Below the pieces are notes generated by a model. It was not told where the DNA came from. It was given only the letters and a program-made list of their open reading frames with translations, and searched no databases. The translations under genes and the position numbers were made by a program. Positions 1 to 5,029 of a DNA stretch of 5,029 nt are shown here, in pieces (within the stretch, counting starts at the first letter, position 1; each line of letters opens with the position of its first letter). Source of the stretch: Armatimonadota bacterium (GTDB lineage Bacteria > Armatimonadota > UBA5829); NCBI GenBank assembly GCA_026415535.1, contig JAOAGX010000175.1:1-5029 (forward strand), read 5' to 3'.

Positions 1-19
1 AGATGTGTATAAGAGACAG
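1..19 (+). other. Residual Tn5 mosaic-end (tagmentation) adapter, not genomic
   Basis: The first 19 bases read AGATGTGTATAAGAGACAG, identical to the hyperactive Tn5 transposase mosaic end added to fragment ends in tagmentation libraries. It sits exactly at the sequence edge, as an untrimmed adapter does. It happens to be open in the receptor's reading frame and adds five false residues (MYKRQ, from a GTG) to the translation. A genuine Tn5/IS50 end is much less likely because no transposase or other IS sequence accompanies it. Confidence 0.95.
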
Positions 20-1147
20 AGCACAACCTCGCCAAATTCAGAATCGGTGCTGCAGTTCTATTACGACCGGACAAAACGAGACGACATTCAGCACTACGAG
101 ACGCGAGCAACTTATGACATTGACTTTCAGCACAGGCGGGCGATAGGAAGCAACCAGGAATTGATGTATGGCGTCGGCTATCGCGCGTCACAAGACAACA
201 TTCGCCGAGGCTATTGTTTTACGTGGACTCCCGACAGGCGCCACGACCGGCTTTATAGTGCCTTCGTACAGGAGGACATCCACCTGAGGCAAAAAAGAGA
301 TCGCCTGACACTAGGAGCCAAGCTAGAGCACAATGATTACACGGGATGGGAGTTGCAGCCCAACATAAGATACTTCCGTTCCCTGGATCGGAGGAGTTCG
401 CTTTGGGCAGCCGTTTCAAGAGCGGCTAGAACACCCTCGCGGTCAGAACGTACGGGACAATTTGATTACAAGTCACTACCTGGCGTAGGCGGTGTGGCCA
501 ACGTGGTGCGGGTTTACGGCAATCCGGAGTTCGTGTCCGAAAAGCTCACCGCTTACGAACTTGGCTACAGAGTGCAACCTAACGATAAGCTGGCGCTGGA
601 TATTGCTGCGTTTTGCAATGTCTACGATGATCTTCGCACACTGGAGCAAGACGTAGCGCCCTTTGTTCGGCTTACTCCCGTGCCGCATGTGATTGTACCC
701 TTCACTTTGCGCAACAACATGAAGGGTACTACCTACGGTTTGGAAGTTGCCGGCGATTGGCGTGTTTCCAAACGTTGGAGGATCGCATTCGGATACGGCA
801 ACCTCGTAATGCGACTGAAACGGGATCGCAGTGGAGTGGTTTTTCTGGACGAGAAATTGGATTCGGACAGTCCAAGACAGCAGTTTAAGCTAAGATCTTA
901 CCTGGATCTTTCCAACAATCTCGAATTCGACACTATAATATACGCCGTCGACCGACCTTCTTCAGATGCTCCCGGCTATGTGCGCCTTGATCTAAGACTC
1001 GGTTGGGCAGCCTCGGACAATCTTGAGGTTAGTATGGGGGTTCAGAATCTTCTGCAGAAGCATCACGTCGAATTTGGGCGATCACTCGGTGAATCACCCA
1101 CCGAGGTGCCAAGGTCTTTTTATACCAAGCTGATCTGGCAGTTGTAA
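20..1147 (+). CDS. TonB-dependent outer-membrane receptor, C-terminal beta-barrel (5' truncated by contig edge)
   Basis: These 375 residues are the distal part of a TonB-dependent receptor, an outer-membrane beta-barrel that imports siderophores, cobalamin or similar ligands using TonB-ExbBD energy. The signal peptide, TonB box and plug domain are missing, because whole receptors of this type are usually about 650-750 residues. From the first genomic codon (S, base 20), family-typical segments are the 'YETRATYDIDFQHR' strand near residues 26-39, 'GAKLEHNDYTGWELQP' near 99-114, 'LWAAVSRAARTPSR' near 128-141, 'NPEFVSEKLTAYELGYR' near 168-184, 'GTTYGLEV' near 236-243 and the closing barrel segment 'VRLDLRLGW...VQNLLQKHHVEF' near 321-352. 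The frame is open with no stop from base 20 to TAA at 1145-1147. The last residue is Leu, not the usual terminal aromatic of the outer-membrane sorting signal, although Trp lies two residues before it. Ligand cannot be assigned. The gene converges on the radical SAM gene, separated by a hairpin terminator. Confidence 0.9.
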   Translation, partial: STTSPNSESVLQFYYDRTKRDDIQHYETRATYDIDFQHRRAIGSNQELMYGVGYRASQDNIRRGYCFTWTPDRRHDRLYSAFVQEDIHLRQKRDRLTLGAKLEHNDYTGWELQPNIRYFRSLDRRSSLWAAVSRAARTPSRSERTGQFDYKSLPGVGGVANVVRVYGNPEFVSEKLTAYELGYRVQPNDKLALDIAAFCNVYDDLRTLEQDVAPFVRLTPVPHVIVPFTLRNNMKGTTYGLEVAGDWRVSKRWRIAFGYGNLVMRLKRDRSGVVFLDEKLDSDSPRQQFKLRSYLDLSNNLEFDTIIYAVDRPSSDAPGYVRLDLRLGWAASDNLEVSMGVQNLLQKHHVEFGRSLGESPTEVPRSFYTKLIWQL

Positions 1148-1184
1148 AATTGTAGCTCTAGTGGGTGAGCATTAATAAAGCAGC

Positions 1185-1221
1185 ACGGCCCGCCCAGTGA
1201 AACATTCACAGGGCGGGCCGT
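1185..1221. terminator. Strong hairpin, likely bidirectional intrinsic terminator
   Basis: ACGGCCCGCCC (1185-1195) pairs perfectly with GGGCGGGCCGT (1211-1221). After one A/A mismatch (1196/1210) the stem continues with GTGAA (1197-1201) against TTCAC (1205-1209), closing on a three-base ACA loop. This gives 16 pairs in total, with a very GC-rich base. It lies 37 bases after the receptor stop and 19 bases beyond the 3' end of the convergent radical SAM gene, so it can end both transcripts. The flanking U-tracts are weak on both strands (CAATTTG on +, GCTTTATTAAT on -). That leaves some doubt about classical intrinsic termination, but not about the hairpin. Confidence 0.85.
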
Positions 1222-1240
1222 CAATTTGTGGTATTTCAAG

Positions 1241-2668
1241 TCACCCCTTAATCCCTACTGACGAGTAGTTTCCGACTCTTTCAACATCGTCTTCGGCAAG
1301 GTCAGCTTCTGTTAGCGAGTCGAGGTTGGAAACGGGGTAGGGGAACGGACCGGAAAGCGGAATCTTGTCGATCCATTTAGCGCGGAACTCGGGATCCTGC
1401 ATACGGCAGGAATTCTTGTGACAGGCGTAGCCTTCGTGGTGTATCATCGCTGACCAGATGTCTTCAAGGGAGGTTTGACGTACATTGCCAAACGAAAGAG
1501 GCGTAAAATCGCAGGGTGTCACATCGCCGTAGGCGGTCATATAAAATTGACACCAACCCGCATAGCAACCCACACCAGTTGGACCGTTGATGTGCGCCTG
1601 AGTTATTACCAGCGGCGGTTTATTCTTGTTATATTCTTCCTCGATGCGGCACAACTCGGCCTTATCGTCCTCGGACAAAAGGTGCTTACGGTCTTGAAGT
1701 AGTAGCCTTCCGGTTGGGACGACGTCAAATATAGTTATCTCGTCCGTGCCGATAGACTTTGCCAGCTCGATCATCTCGATCACCTGGCCGTTGTGCAGTC
1801 GTTCTGGGGTGGCATAGGTTGATATGCCCGTAAGCATTCCAGCATCTTTGCACCGTTTGAGTCCCTCGATTGCCTTTTCAAAGCAGCCGGGAACACGCCG
1901 CATTTCGTCGTGCGCCTTCGGATCGGGCGAATCGATTGAGACATGAATACACCATAGCCCCGCTTTTGCAAGCTTAGCCACGTTTTCTTCATTAAGCAGG
2001 AGGCCGTTGCAGAACATAAGCGCAACCGCTTCGTCCTTGTCTACCCATTCGATGAGTTCGAAAATGTCCGGCCTCAATAGTGGTTCGCCGCCAGTGAACA
2101 CCACGCTTACAGTACCCAATTTTTCGGCATCACGGATTACTTTTTTCCACTCATTGGTTGTAAGCTCAGTCTCGCCGGGGCGCTTGTGTCGCGCGGCGGA
2201 GCAGTGAATGCAATTGGCCTGACAACGAGTGGTGACCTGGAGAGTGCAAACCGTAGGCTGTGGGTGACCAGTGAGCTCTAGCATCAACCTGCTGCCGAGT
2301 AACTTCATCGACGCCTTGGTCGGAATCGGCGGTTGATATGAGGTATAGATTAGCACATCTCCGCGGCGCGCATAAGGTTTGCCGCGATTGCGGACCGCTG
2401 TTTGAACGGCCTCAATTGCTTGCTTAGCTTGTGGAAGCACAGACAACGGACCAGTTGCGCGGCAGGAGAAAGTGTTGTCTTCGGCAACTTCCGTTTCCAT
2501 TCCCAGAAGTTCTATTTCGTTCTTGCCAGTTAGCCTTGCGGCTGCAGCCGCTGCTTTGACGACGGGATTATCTTGGAGCCGGGTTCCTATCGCCCTTGCA
2601 ATTGGGCCTACGAATTGCGGCTCCGGTCCCGGAATCATTTTCAAAAGCGAAAAGTTCTGTTTCGCCAC
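1241..2668 (-). CDS. Radical SAM/SPASM domain enzyme, specific function unassigned
   Basis: This 475-residue cytoplasmic iron-sulfur enzyme would cleave S-adenosylmethionine to start radical chemistry. The radical SAM core begins at about residue 140. It shows the 4Fe-4S motif CxxxCxxC (C149, C153, C156), the SAM-binding GGEP motif (193-196) and an 'HVSIDSPDPKAHDEMRR' strand (242-258). A C-terminal SPASM-like region for auxiliary clusters follows: C368, C373, then G381-x4-C386, and C416-x4-C421. This resembles the NirJ/AhbC/PqqE/AlbA/anSME group, whose members act on peptides, sulfatases or haem precursors. The substrate cannot be told from sequence. Residues 1-137 are an extra N-terminal region with no domain I recognise, with 'YQPPIP' at 111-116. 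Residues about 447-475 form an acidic tail. The start is the GTG at 2668, supported by AGGAGG five bases upstream. No candidate precursor peptide or partner gene lies next to it, and it appears monocistronic between the terminator and a long intergenic region. Confidence 0.9.
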   Translation of the reverse strand: MAKQNFSLLKMIPGPEPQFVGPIARAIGTRLQDNPVVKAAAAAARLTGKNEIELLGMETEVAEDNTFSCRATGPLSVLPQAKQAIEAVQTAVRNRGKPYARRGDVLIYTSYQPPIPTKASMKLLGSRLMLELTGHPQPTVCTLQVTTRCQANCIHCSAARHKRPGETELTTNEWKKVIRDAEKLGTVSVVFTGGEPLLRPDIFELIEWVDKDEAVALMFCNGLLLNEENVAKLAKAGLWCIHVSIDSPDPKAHDEMRRVPGCFEKAIEGLKRCKDAGMLTGISTYATPERLHNGQVIEMIELAKSIGTDEITIFDVVPTGRLLLQDRKHLLSEDDKAELCRIEEEYNKNKPPLVITQAHINGPTGVGCYAGWCQFYMTAYGDVTPCDFTPLSFGNVRQTSLEDIWSAMIHHEGYACHKNSCRMQDPEFRAKWIDKIPLSGPFPYPVSNLDSLTEADLAEDDVERVGNYSSVGIKG

Positions 2669-2673
2669 CTTTT

Positions 2674-2679
2674 CCTCCT
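2674..2679 (-). promoter_or_regulatory. Shine-Dalgarno fixing the GTG start of the radical SAM gene
   Basis: On the minus strand AGGAGG is followed by AAAAG and then GTG, a spacing of five bases. This full-consensus site selects the GTG at 2668 over the internal ATG at residue 11. Confidence 0.85.
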
Positions 2680-2714
2680 GTCAGCCAAACGCGTTGCATT
2701 CCTAGATATTCCCC

Positions 2715-2723
2715 ATTCTAGCA
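2715..2723 (-). promoter_or_regulatory. Candidate extended -10 promoter for the radical SAM gene
   Basis: The minus strand reads TGC-TAGAAT, a TGn-extended -10 with five of six matches to TATAAT. It is placed so that transcription would start near 2708, leaving a 5' leader of about 40 bases containing the AGGAGG site. No good -35 hexamer lies 16-18 bases upstream, which is tolerable for extended -10 promoters but keeps the call tentative. Confidence 0.35.
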
Positions 2724-2940
2724 TGTGTATCCTTCCGGTCGGGGTGATGTCGCAATAGGCGCGTCTTGGCTATTTTAACGATTATTCGGTTGTTTAGAGA
2801 GTCGAATCGCTGCAACACAGGGTTTGCTTTGTATTGCACCAGCCTAGTATTGGTCTGTTGCGAATAAGACACGTCCCCAAGTTAATTCGGCGTCCGTCGA
2901 CCGCGGCCAAACAAGATACCTCCTAAAGCACGTCTATCGC

Positions 2941-3022
2941 GACAACCTGACTCGGATGTCTGTTCACTCTCGAAAGCTCAAATTATTAGCTTTGCTGACA
3001 ATGATGCGCCAATCAGGTTGTC
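2941..3022. repeat. Concentric inverted repeat (about 82-base foldback)
   Basis: GACAACCTGA (2941-2950) is the exact reverse complement of TCAGGTTGTC (3013-3022). Nested inside and almost concentric with it are AAAGCT (2973-2978) and AGCTTT (2988-2993), around a nine-base AT-rich loop. TGTC (2957-2960) can also pair with GACA (2997-3000). A single RNA or DNA foldback can therefore be drawn with three stems separated by internal loops. The right arm runs into the dispersed repeat at 3019. It may be a small structured repeat, a MITE-like remnant, or chance. Confidence 0.45.
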
Positions 3023-3045
3023 ATTCTGAGCGCAGCGAAGAATCT
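3019..3045 (+). repeat. Dispersed intergenic repeat of the 'CHSERSEES' type
   Basis: The bases from TGTCATTCTGAG to GAAGAATCT translate, in one frame, as CHSERSEES. This is the spurious peptide signature that a widespread bacterial dispersed repeat leaves in databases; the opposite strand gives 'ILRCAQND'. The known element has the core GTCATTCTGAGCG(A/C)AGCGAAGAATCT and is found in multiple copies between genes in many phyla. Only one copy lies in this window, so recognition rests on the known sequence and not on local repetition. It ends about 50 bases upstream of the promoter of the zinc-finger gene. Confidence 0.75.
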
Positions 3046-3093
3046 CCCGACGGGCGAAAACGTCCTTACCGCAACAACCTTTATTTGCTATGC

Positions 3094-3122
3094 TTGACCG
3101 TCTAATAGGTGCGCTGTATACT
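3094..3122 (+). promoter_or_regulatory. Near-consensus sigma70-type promoter for the zinc-finger gene
   Basis: TTGACC (3094-3099) and TATACT (3117-3122) are separated by exactly 17 bases. Each hexamer matches five of six consensus positions. Transcription would begin near 3128-3130, about 18 bases before the ATG at 3147. The promoter overlaps the first codons of the longer possible reading frame (ATG at 3090), which argues that the protein does not start there. Confidence 0.75.
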
Positions 3123-3146
3123 TGTGTTCGCCAAATGCTTCCCGAC

Positions 3147-3695
3147 ATGGCCGAACCCGAGACAATTACAACCTGCGCACGACACCCCAGAGTAACGACA
3201 AATCTCAGGTGTGCCACTTGTGGTACGCCGATCTGTCCACAGTGTCTGGTACAAACTCCCGTCGGAGCTAAATGCCGTTCCTGTGCATCCAGTGTGGGAG
3301 GATCACTGTTTAGGCCGACACCCAAGCAATTCGTAATGTCATGCGCGGCTGGTTTGGTTTCGGGTGCGATTGCGGGTTTGGCGGTGGAATTCAACTTAGG
3401 TTTTTTTTCGCTGCTCCTCGGATTGGTTTACGGTGGCTTTGTGGGGGAGATTATTCTGCGTGCCTCAGGTCGCAAGCGAGGAGTGAAAATGGAGTCAATC
3501 GCGGCGGTTACGATGATCATTGGGGCCGTGGCTGCCAGGCTTTTAGCAGCTCTGTCGATTACCTCGATGTCAGATGCCCGAGTGCCCTTCGGGGTTTTGA
3601 ACGTGCTAATTGATCTGGTCTGGCCGTCGCCGATCCCTCTAATAACGCTTCTTCTTTCCGTAGCCGCCGCCGTTAGTCGCATACGTTACATCTAA
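3147..3695 (+). CDS. B-box-type zinc-finger integral membrane protein, function unknown
   Basis: This predicted 182-residue inner-membrane protein has a cytoplasmic-type zinc-binding head. Residues 10-46 carry C10-x2-H13, C22-x2-C25, C30-x2-C33 and C43-x2-C46. This is the spacing of B-box zinc fingers, enough ligands for two zinc ions, and includes the typical bacterial stretch 'NLRCATCGTPICPQCLVQTP' (19-38). About four hydrophobic segments follow, near 62-82, 84-104, 116-138 and 152-177, with a basic loop (RASGRKRGVK, 105-114) between the second and third. Such finger-plus-membrane proteins are usually annotated as hypothetical, and the finger may bind a protein or support assembly of a complex. 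The frame is open back to ATG 3090, but I chose ATG 3147. A strong promoter covers 3094-3122, and this start leaves the usual short lead before the first cysteine. No Shine-Dalgarno precedes 3147. ATG 3135 is the other possibility and would give an almost leaderless message. It appears to be a single-gene unit, convergent with the permease operon. Confidence 0.8.
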   Translation: MAEPETITTCARHPRVTTNLRCATCGTPICPQCLVQTPVGAKCRSCASSVGGSLFRPTPKQFVMSCAAGLVSGAIAGLAVEFNLGFFSLLLGLVYGGFVGEIILRASGRKRGVKMESIAAVTMIIGAVAARLLAALSITSMSDARVPFGVLNVLIDLVWPSPIPLITLLLSVAAAVSRIRYI

Positions 3696-3728
3696 CCACA
3701 GGCATGGTAAGTACTTATTTTTCACAAA

Positions 3729-4751
3729 TCAGGATTTTAGCCCCGTCAGAGTGATCCCTTGGATAAACGTTCTCTGTGTGAAGAAGAACAAGATTATAAT
3801 GGGGATTGTCACCACGGTGGATACCGCCATCAGCATACCATACTCACTGCCGTATTGTCCTAGGAACATTGCAAGGCCGAGGGAAAGTGTATACTTGGAC
3901 TCATCCACGAGGTAGATAAGCGGACCCACAAAGTCATTCCATGCACCCATGAATGTCCACAGCCCCACAGTGGCCAGCGCCGGTTTTGACAGCGGCAGAA
4001 TAATTCGGCGATAAATGTCGAACTCCGAGCAGCCGTCCAGTCGAGCCGCCTCTGAAAGCTCGATAGGAATCGTCATGAAAAACTGTCGCAGCAGGAATAT
4101 GTAGAATGCGTTGCCGAAGAACGCGGGGACTGTAAGTGGCAGAAACGTGTCTACCCAACCGAGCTTGGAGAACACGGCGAATAGCGGCACCATGGTCACC
4201 TGAAACGGCAGCATCATAGTCGATAGAATAACGATAAAGAGCAGGTTTCTGCCTTGCCATTCGATCTTAGATAGACCATAGGCAACTAGACTGCAAGACA
4301 ACAGAGCCCCGATCACGCAAGCAAAACAGATAATTAACGTGTTCCGAAGCTGTCGGAGGAACGGGATAAACACCAGTCCTCGGGTGTAGTTGTATACGGC
4401 TAGACCGGGAAGTGTTTGCTCGGTTGCTTGCAGGTTGTCAATAGGGAGAATGCGGGGACCTCGGTAGGAAAAGTCTAGCGGCTTGATTTTGCATATGTCT
4501 CCAGGTAAGCGATCCACGATGATTACTCGTGCATCGTTGTCGGCTGGTTTGGATAAGTTTTGAGTGATGTGGATTGAAAGCCTGGGCAAGATGTCCGGCG
4601 GCCAGCGCTGGATTCTCTCTGGCGGTTTGAAAGAGGTCGAGAGCAGCCAGAAGAAAGGGGTCGTAAAGAGCGTTCCAGTTATTATCAACGAAGTGTAGGT
4701 AATCGCCACTCGTAATCGAGGCCAGGCCCTCTGTCTACTTTTCGCCGCCAT
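3729..4751 (-). CDS. CUT1 carbohydrate ABC transporter permease, MalG/UgpE-type, with enlarged first periplasmic loop
   Basis: This 340-residue inner-membrane permease would form half of the channel of a sugar or polyol importer. TM1 is at about 14-38, followed by the family motif 'STSFKPPERI' (38-47). The conserved part resumes at 'FLRQLRNTLI' (131-140), and further TM segments lie near 138-160, 169-193, 203-221, 255-275 and 303-326. The cytoplasmic EAA loop that docks to the ATPase is intact: E234-A-A-x3-G240, then 'IILPLSKP' (250-257). Relatives are mostly about 275-300 residues. The surplus is in residues 48-128 between TM1 and TM2, on the periplasmic side, and looks beta-rich and non-repetitive. 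I chose ATG 4751 because GAGGT lies nine bases upstream. A longer in-frame start at 4832 would lie deep inside the upstream gene and add an unlikely leader. The start overlaps the upstream permease stop by 17 bases, which suggests translational coupling. Substrate cannot be assigned. Confidence 0.9.
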   Translation of the reverse strand: MAAKSRQRAWPRLRVAITYTSLIITGTLFTTPFFWLLSTSFKPPERIQRWPPDILPRLSIHITQNLSKPADNDARVIIVDRLPGDICKIKPLDFSYRGPRILPIDNLQATEQTLPGLAVYNYTRGLVFIPFLRQLRNTLIICFACVIGALLSCSLVAYGLSKIEWQGRNLLFIVILSTMMLPFQVTMVPLFAVFSKLGWVDTFLPLTVPAFFGNAFYIFLLRQFFMTIPIELSEAARLDGCSEFDIYRRIILPLSKPALATVGLWTFMGAWNDFVGPLIYLVDESKYTLSLGLAMFLGQYGSEYGMLMAVSTVVTIPIIILFFFTQRTFIQGITLTGLKS

Positions 4752-5029
4752 AGTACACATACCTCGCGGAAGTTTTAAACAGTAGGAGCGTGAACCCGAG
4801 AATAACGACGAATAGTATCCAGGCCATCGCACAAGCGTAACCCATTTTCCAATACTGAAACGCGTTTTGGAATAGATAGAGCGAAAAGAATCGCGTTGAA
4901 TCGACTGGTCCGCCTTGTCCGTTGGTCATTACATAGGCTTGAGTGAAGTACTGTGCTGCTCCTATGAATCCCATTACGAGTGTGAAGAAAAGGTGCGGGC
5001 TCATAAACGGAACCGTTACGTGCCACGTC
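4735..5029 (-). CDS. CUT1 carbohydrate ABC transporter permease, MalF/UgpA-type, C-terminal part (start outside window)
   Basis: These are the last 97 residues of the partner permease. The frame is open to the right edge, so the gene starts beyond it; the ATG at 5004 is internal. The visible part begins with 'TWHVTVPFMSP', the end of the EAA loop that contacts the ATPase. It continues with a TM segment (about 10-28), the subfamily motif 'TQAYVMTNGQGGPVDST' (29-45), 'YLFQNAF' (51-57), 'MGYACAMAWILF' (62-73), a final TM segment (about 62-84) and a short basic tail ending 'YYGGEK'. This pattern is characteristic of sugar permeases that pair with MalG-type subunits. The stop (TAG at 4735-4737) overlaps the start of the second permease. 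A solute-binding protein gene commonly precedes this one and would lie to the right. Confidence 0.9.
   Translation of the reverse strand, partial: TWHVTVPFMSPHLFFTLVMGFIGAAQYFTQAYVMTNGQGGPVDSTRFFSLYLFQNAFQYWKMGYACAMAWILFVVILGFTLLLFKTSARYVYYGGEK
4761..4765 (-). promoter_or_regulatory. Shine-Dalgarno deciding the start of the downstream permease
   Basis: Minus-strand GAGGT is followed by nine bases and then ATG at 4751. It directly abuts another ATG (4760), which is too close to use. The site lies inside the end of the upstream permease gene, as expected for coupled genes. Confidence 0.65.

Larger units (their letters stand above)
2681..3093. other. Divergent intergenic region, no protein-coding gene supported
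   Basis: These roughly 410 bases separate the radical SAM gene (leftward) from the zinc-finger gene (rightward). No open frame here has family-like content. The contents I can name are the candidate leftward -10 near 2720, an orphan minus-strand AGGAGGT at 2918-2924, the concentric inverted repeat 2941-3022 and the dispersed repeat 3019-3045. The rightward promoter lies just beyond the right edge. The stretch from about 2725 to 2910 shows nothing I can name. Confidence 0.7.

Noticed and set aside
2681..3093. Search for a RiPP precursor peptide to go with the SPASM enzyme, and for a CRISPR array or tRNA
   Set aside because: No short frame with a leader-core pattern, no regularly spaced direct repeats and no cloverleaf could be found. 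The only SD-led mini-ORF is ten codons without a plausible core.
3090..3146. N-terminal 19 codons of the longest zinc-finger frame
   Set aside because: The stretch contains a near-consensus promoter, has no Shine-Dalgarno before its ATG, and encodes nothing typical of the family.
2978..3394. A 138-residue minus-strand open frame
   Set aside because: It lies antisense to the zinc-finger gene and its promoter. Its C-terminal end is the translated dispersed repeat ('ILRCAQND'), and it shows no protein-family features.
3709..3721. AAGTACTT palindrome followed by ATTTTT between the convergent zinc-finger and permease genes, considered as a terminator
   Set aside because: The palindrome gives at most four pairs with no loop, which is too weak to form a terminator hairpin.
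3934..4260. A 108-residue minus-strand frame inside the permease gene
   Set aside because: It is out of frame with the well-supported permease and has arginine- and serine-rich content with no family signature.
4752..4832. Extended start of the downstream permease at 4832
   Set aside because: It would overlap the upstream permease by about 100 bases. The added residues are that gene read in another frame, and GAGGT fits ATG 4751.

Overview
The window looks like the end of a draft or metagenome contig from a Gram-negative-type (diderm) bacterium of roughly 50% GC. The first 19 bases are exactly the Tn5 mosaic end used in tagmentation library preparation. They are residual adapter, so genomic sequence starts at base 20. 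An outer-membrane TonB-dependent receptor implies two membranes. A B-box zinc-finger membrane protein, a long-loop CUT1 sugar permease and a copy of the 'CHSERSEES' dispersed repeat would fit Armatimonadota or Acidobacteriota, but this taxonomic reading is a low-confidence inference.

Layout. (1) Bases 20-1147, + strand: the C-terminal beta-barrel part of a TonB-dependent receptor, cut at its 5' end by the contig edge. (2) Bases 1185-1221: a strong hairpin between two convergent genes, a likely bidirectional terminator. (3) Bases 1241-2668, - strand: a complete radical SAM/SPASM enzyme with a GTG start, a strong Shine-Dalgarno and a long N-terminal region of unknown role. (4) Bases 2669-3146: a gene-poor intergenic stretch of about 480 bases between divergent genes. 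It holds a concentric inverted repeat, the dispersed repeat, and a near-consensus sigma70-type promoter facing right. (5) Bases 3147-3695, + strand: a small membrane protein with an N-terminal B-box-like zinc finger. (6) Bases 3729-5029, - strand: two overlapping inner-membrane permease genes of a CUT1 carbohydrate ABC importer. The upstream one runs off the right edge.

How the genes relate. Only the two permeases form a visible operon: they overlap by 17 bases and would make the heterodimeric membrane channel of a sugar importer. Their solute-binding protein should lie to the right, outside the window, and no ATPase gene is visible. The receptor, the radical SAM enzyme and the zinc-finger protein are separate transcription units with no evident pathway link. 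I found no convincing novel multi-gene system. The points most worth a second look are the structured intergenic region with its repeat, the unassigned radical SAM enzyme, and the extra periplasmic loop in the permease.
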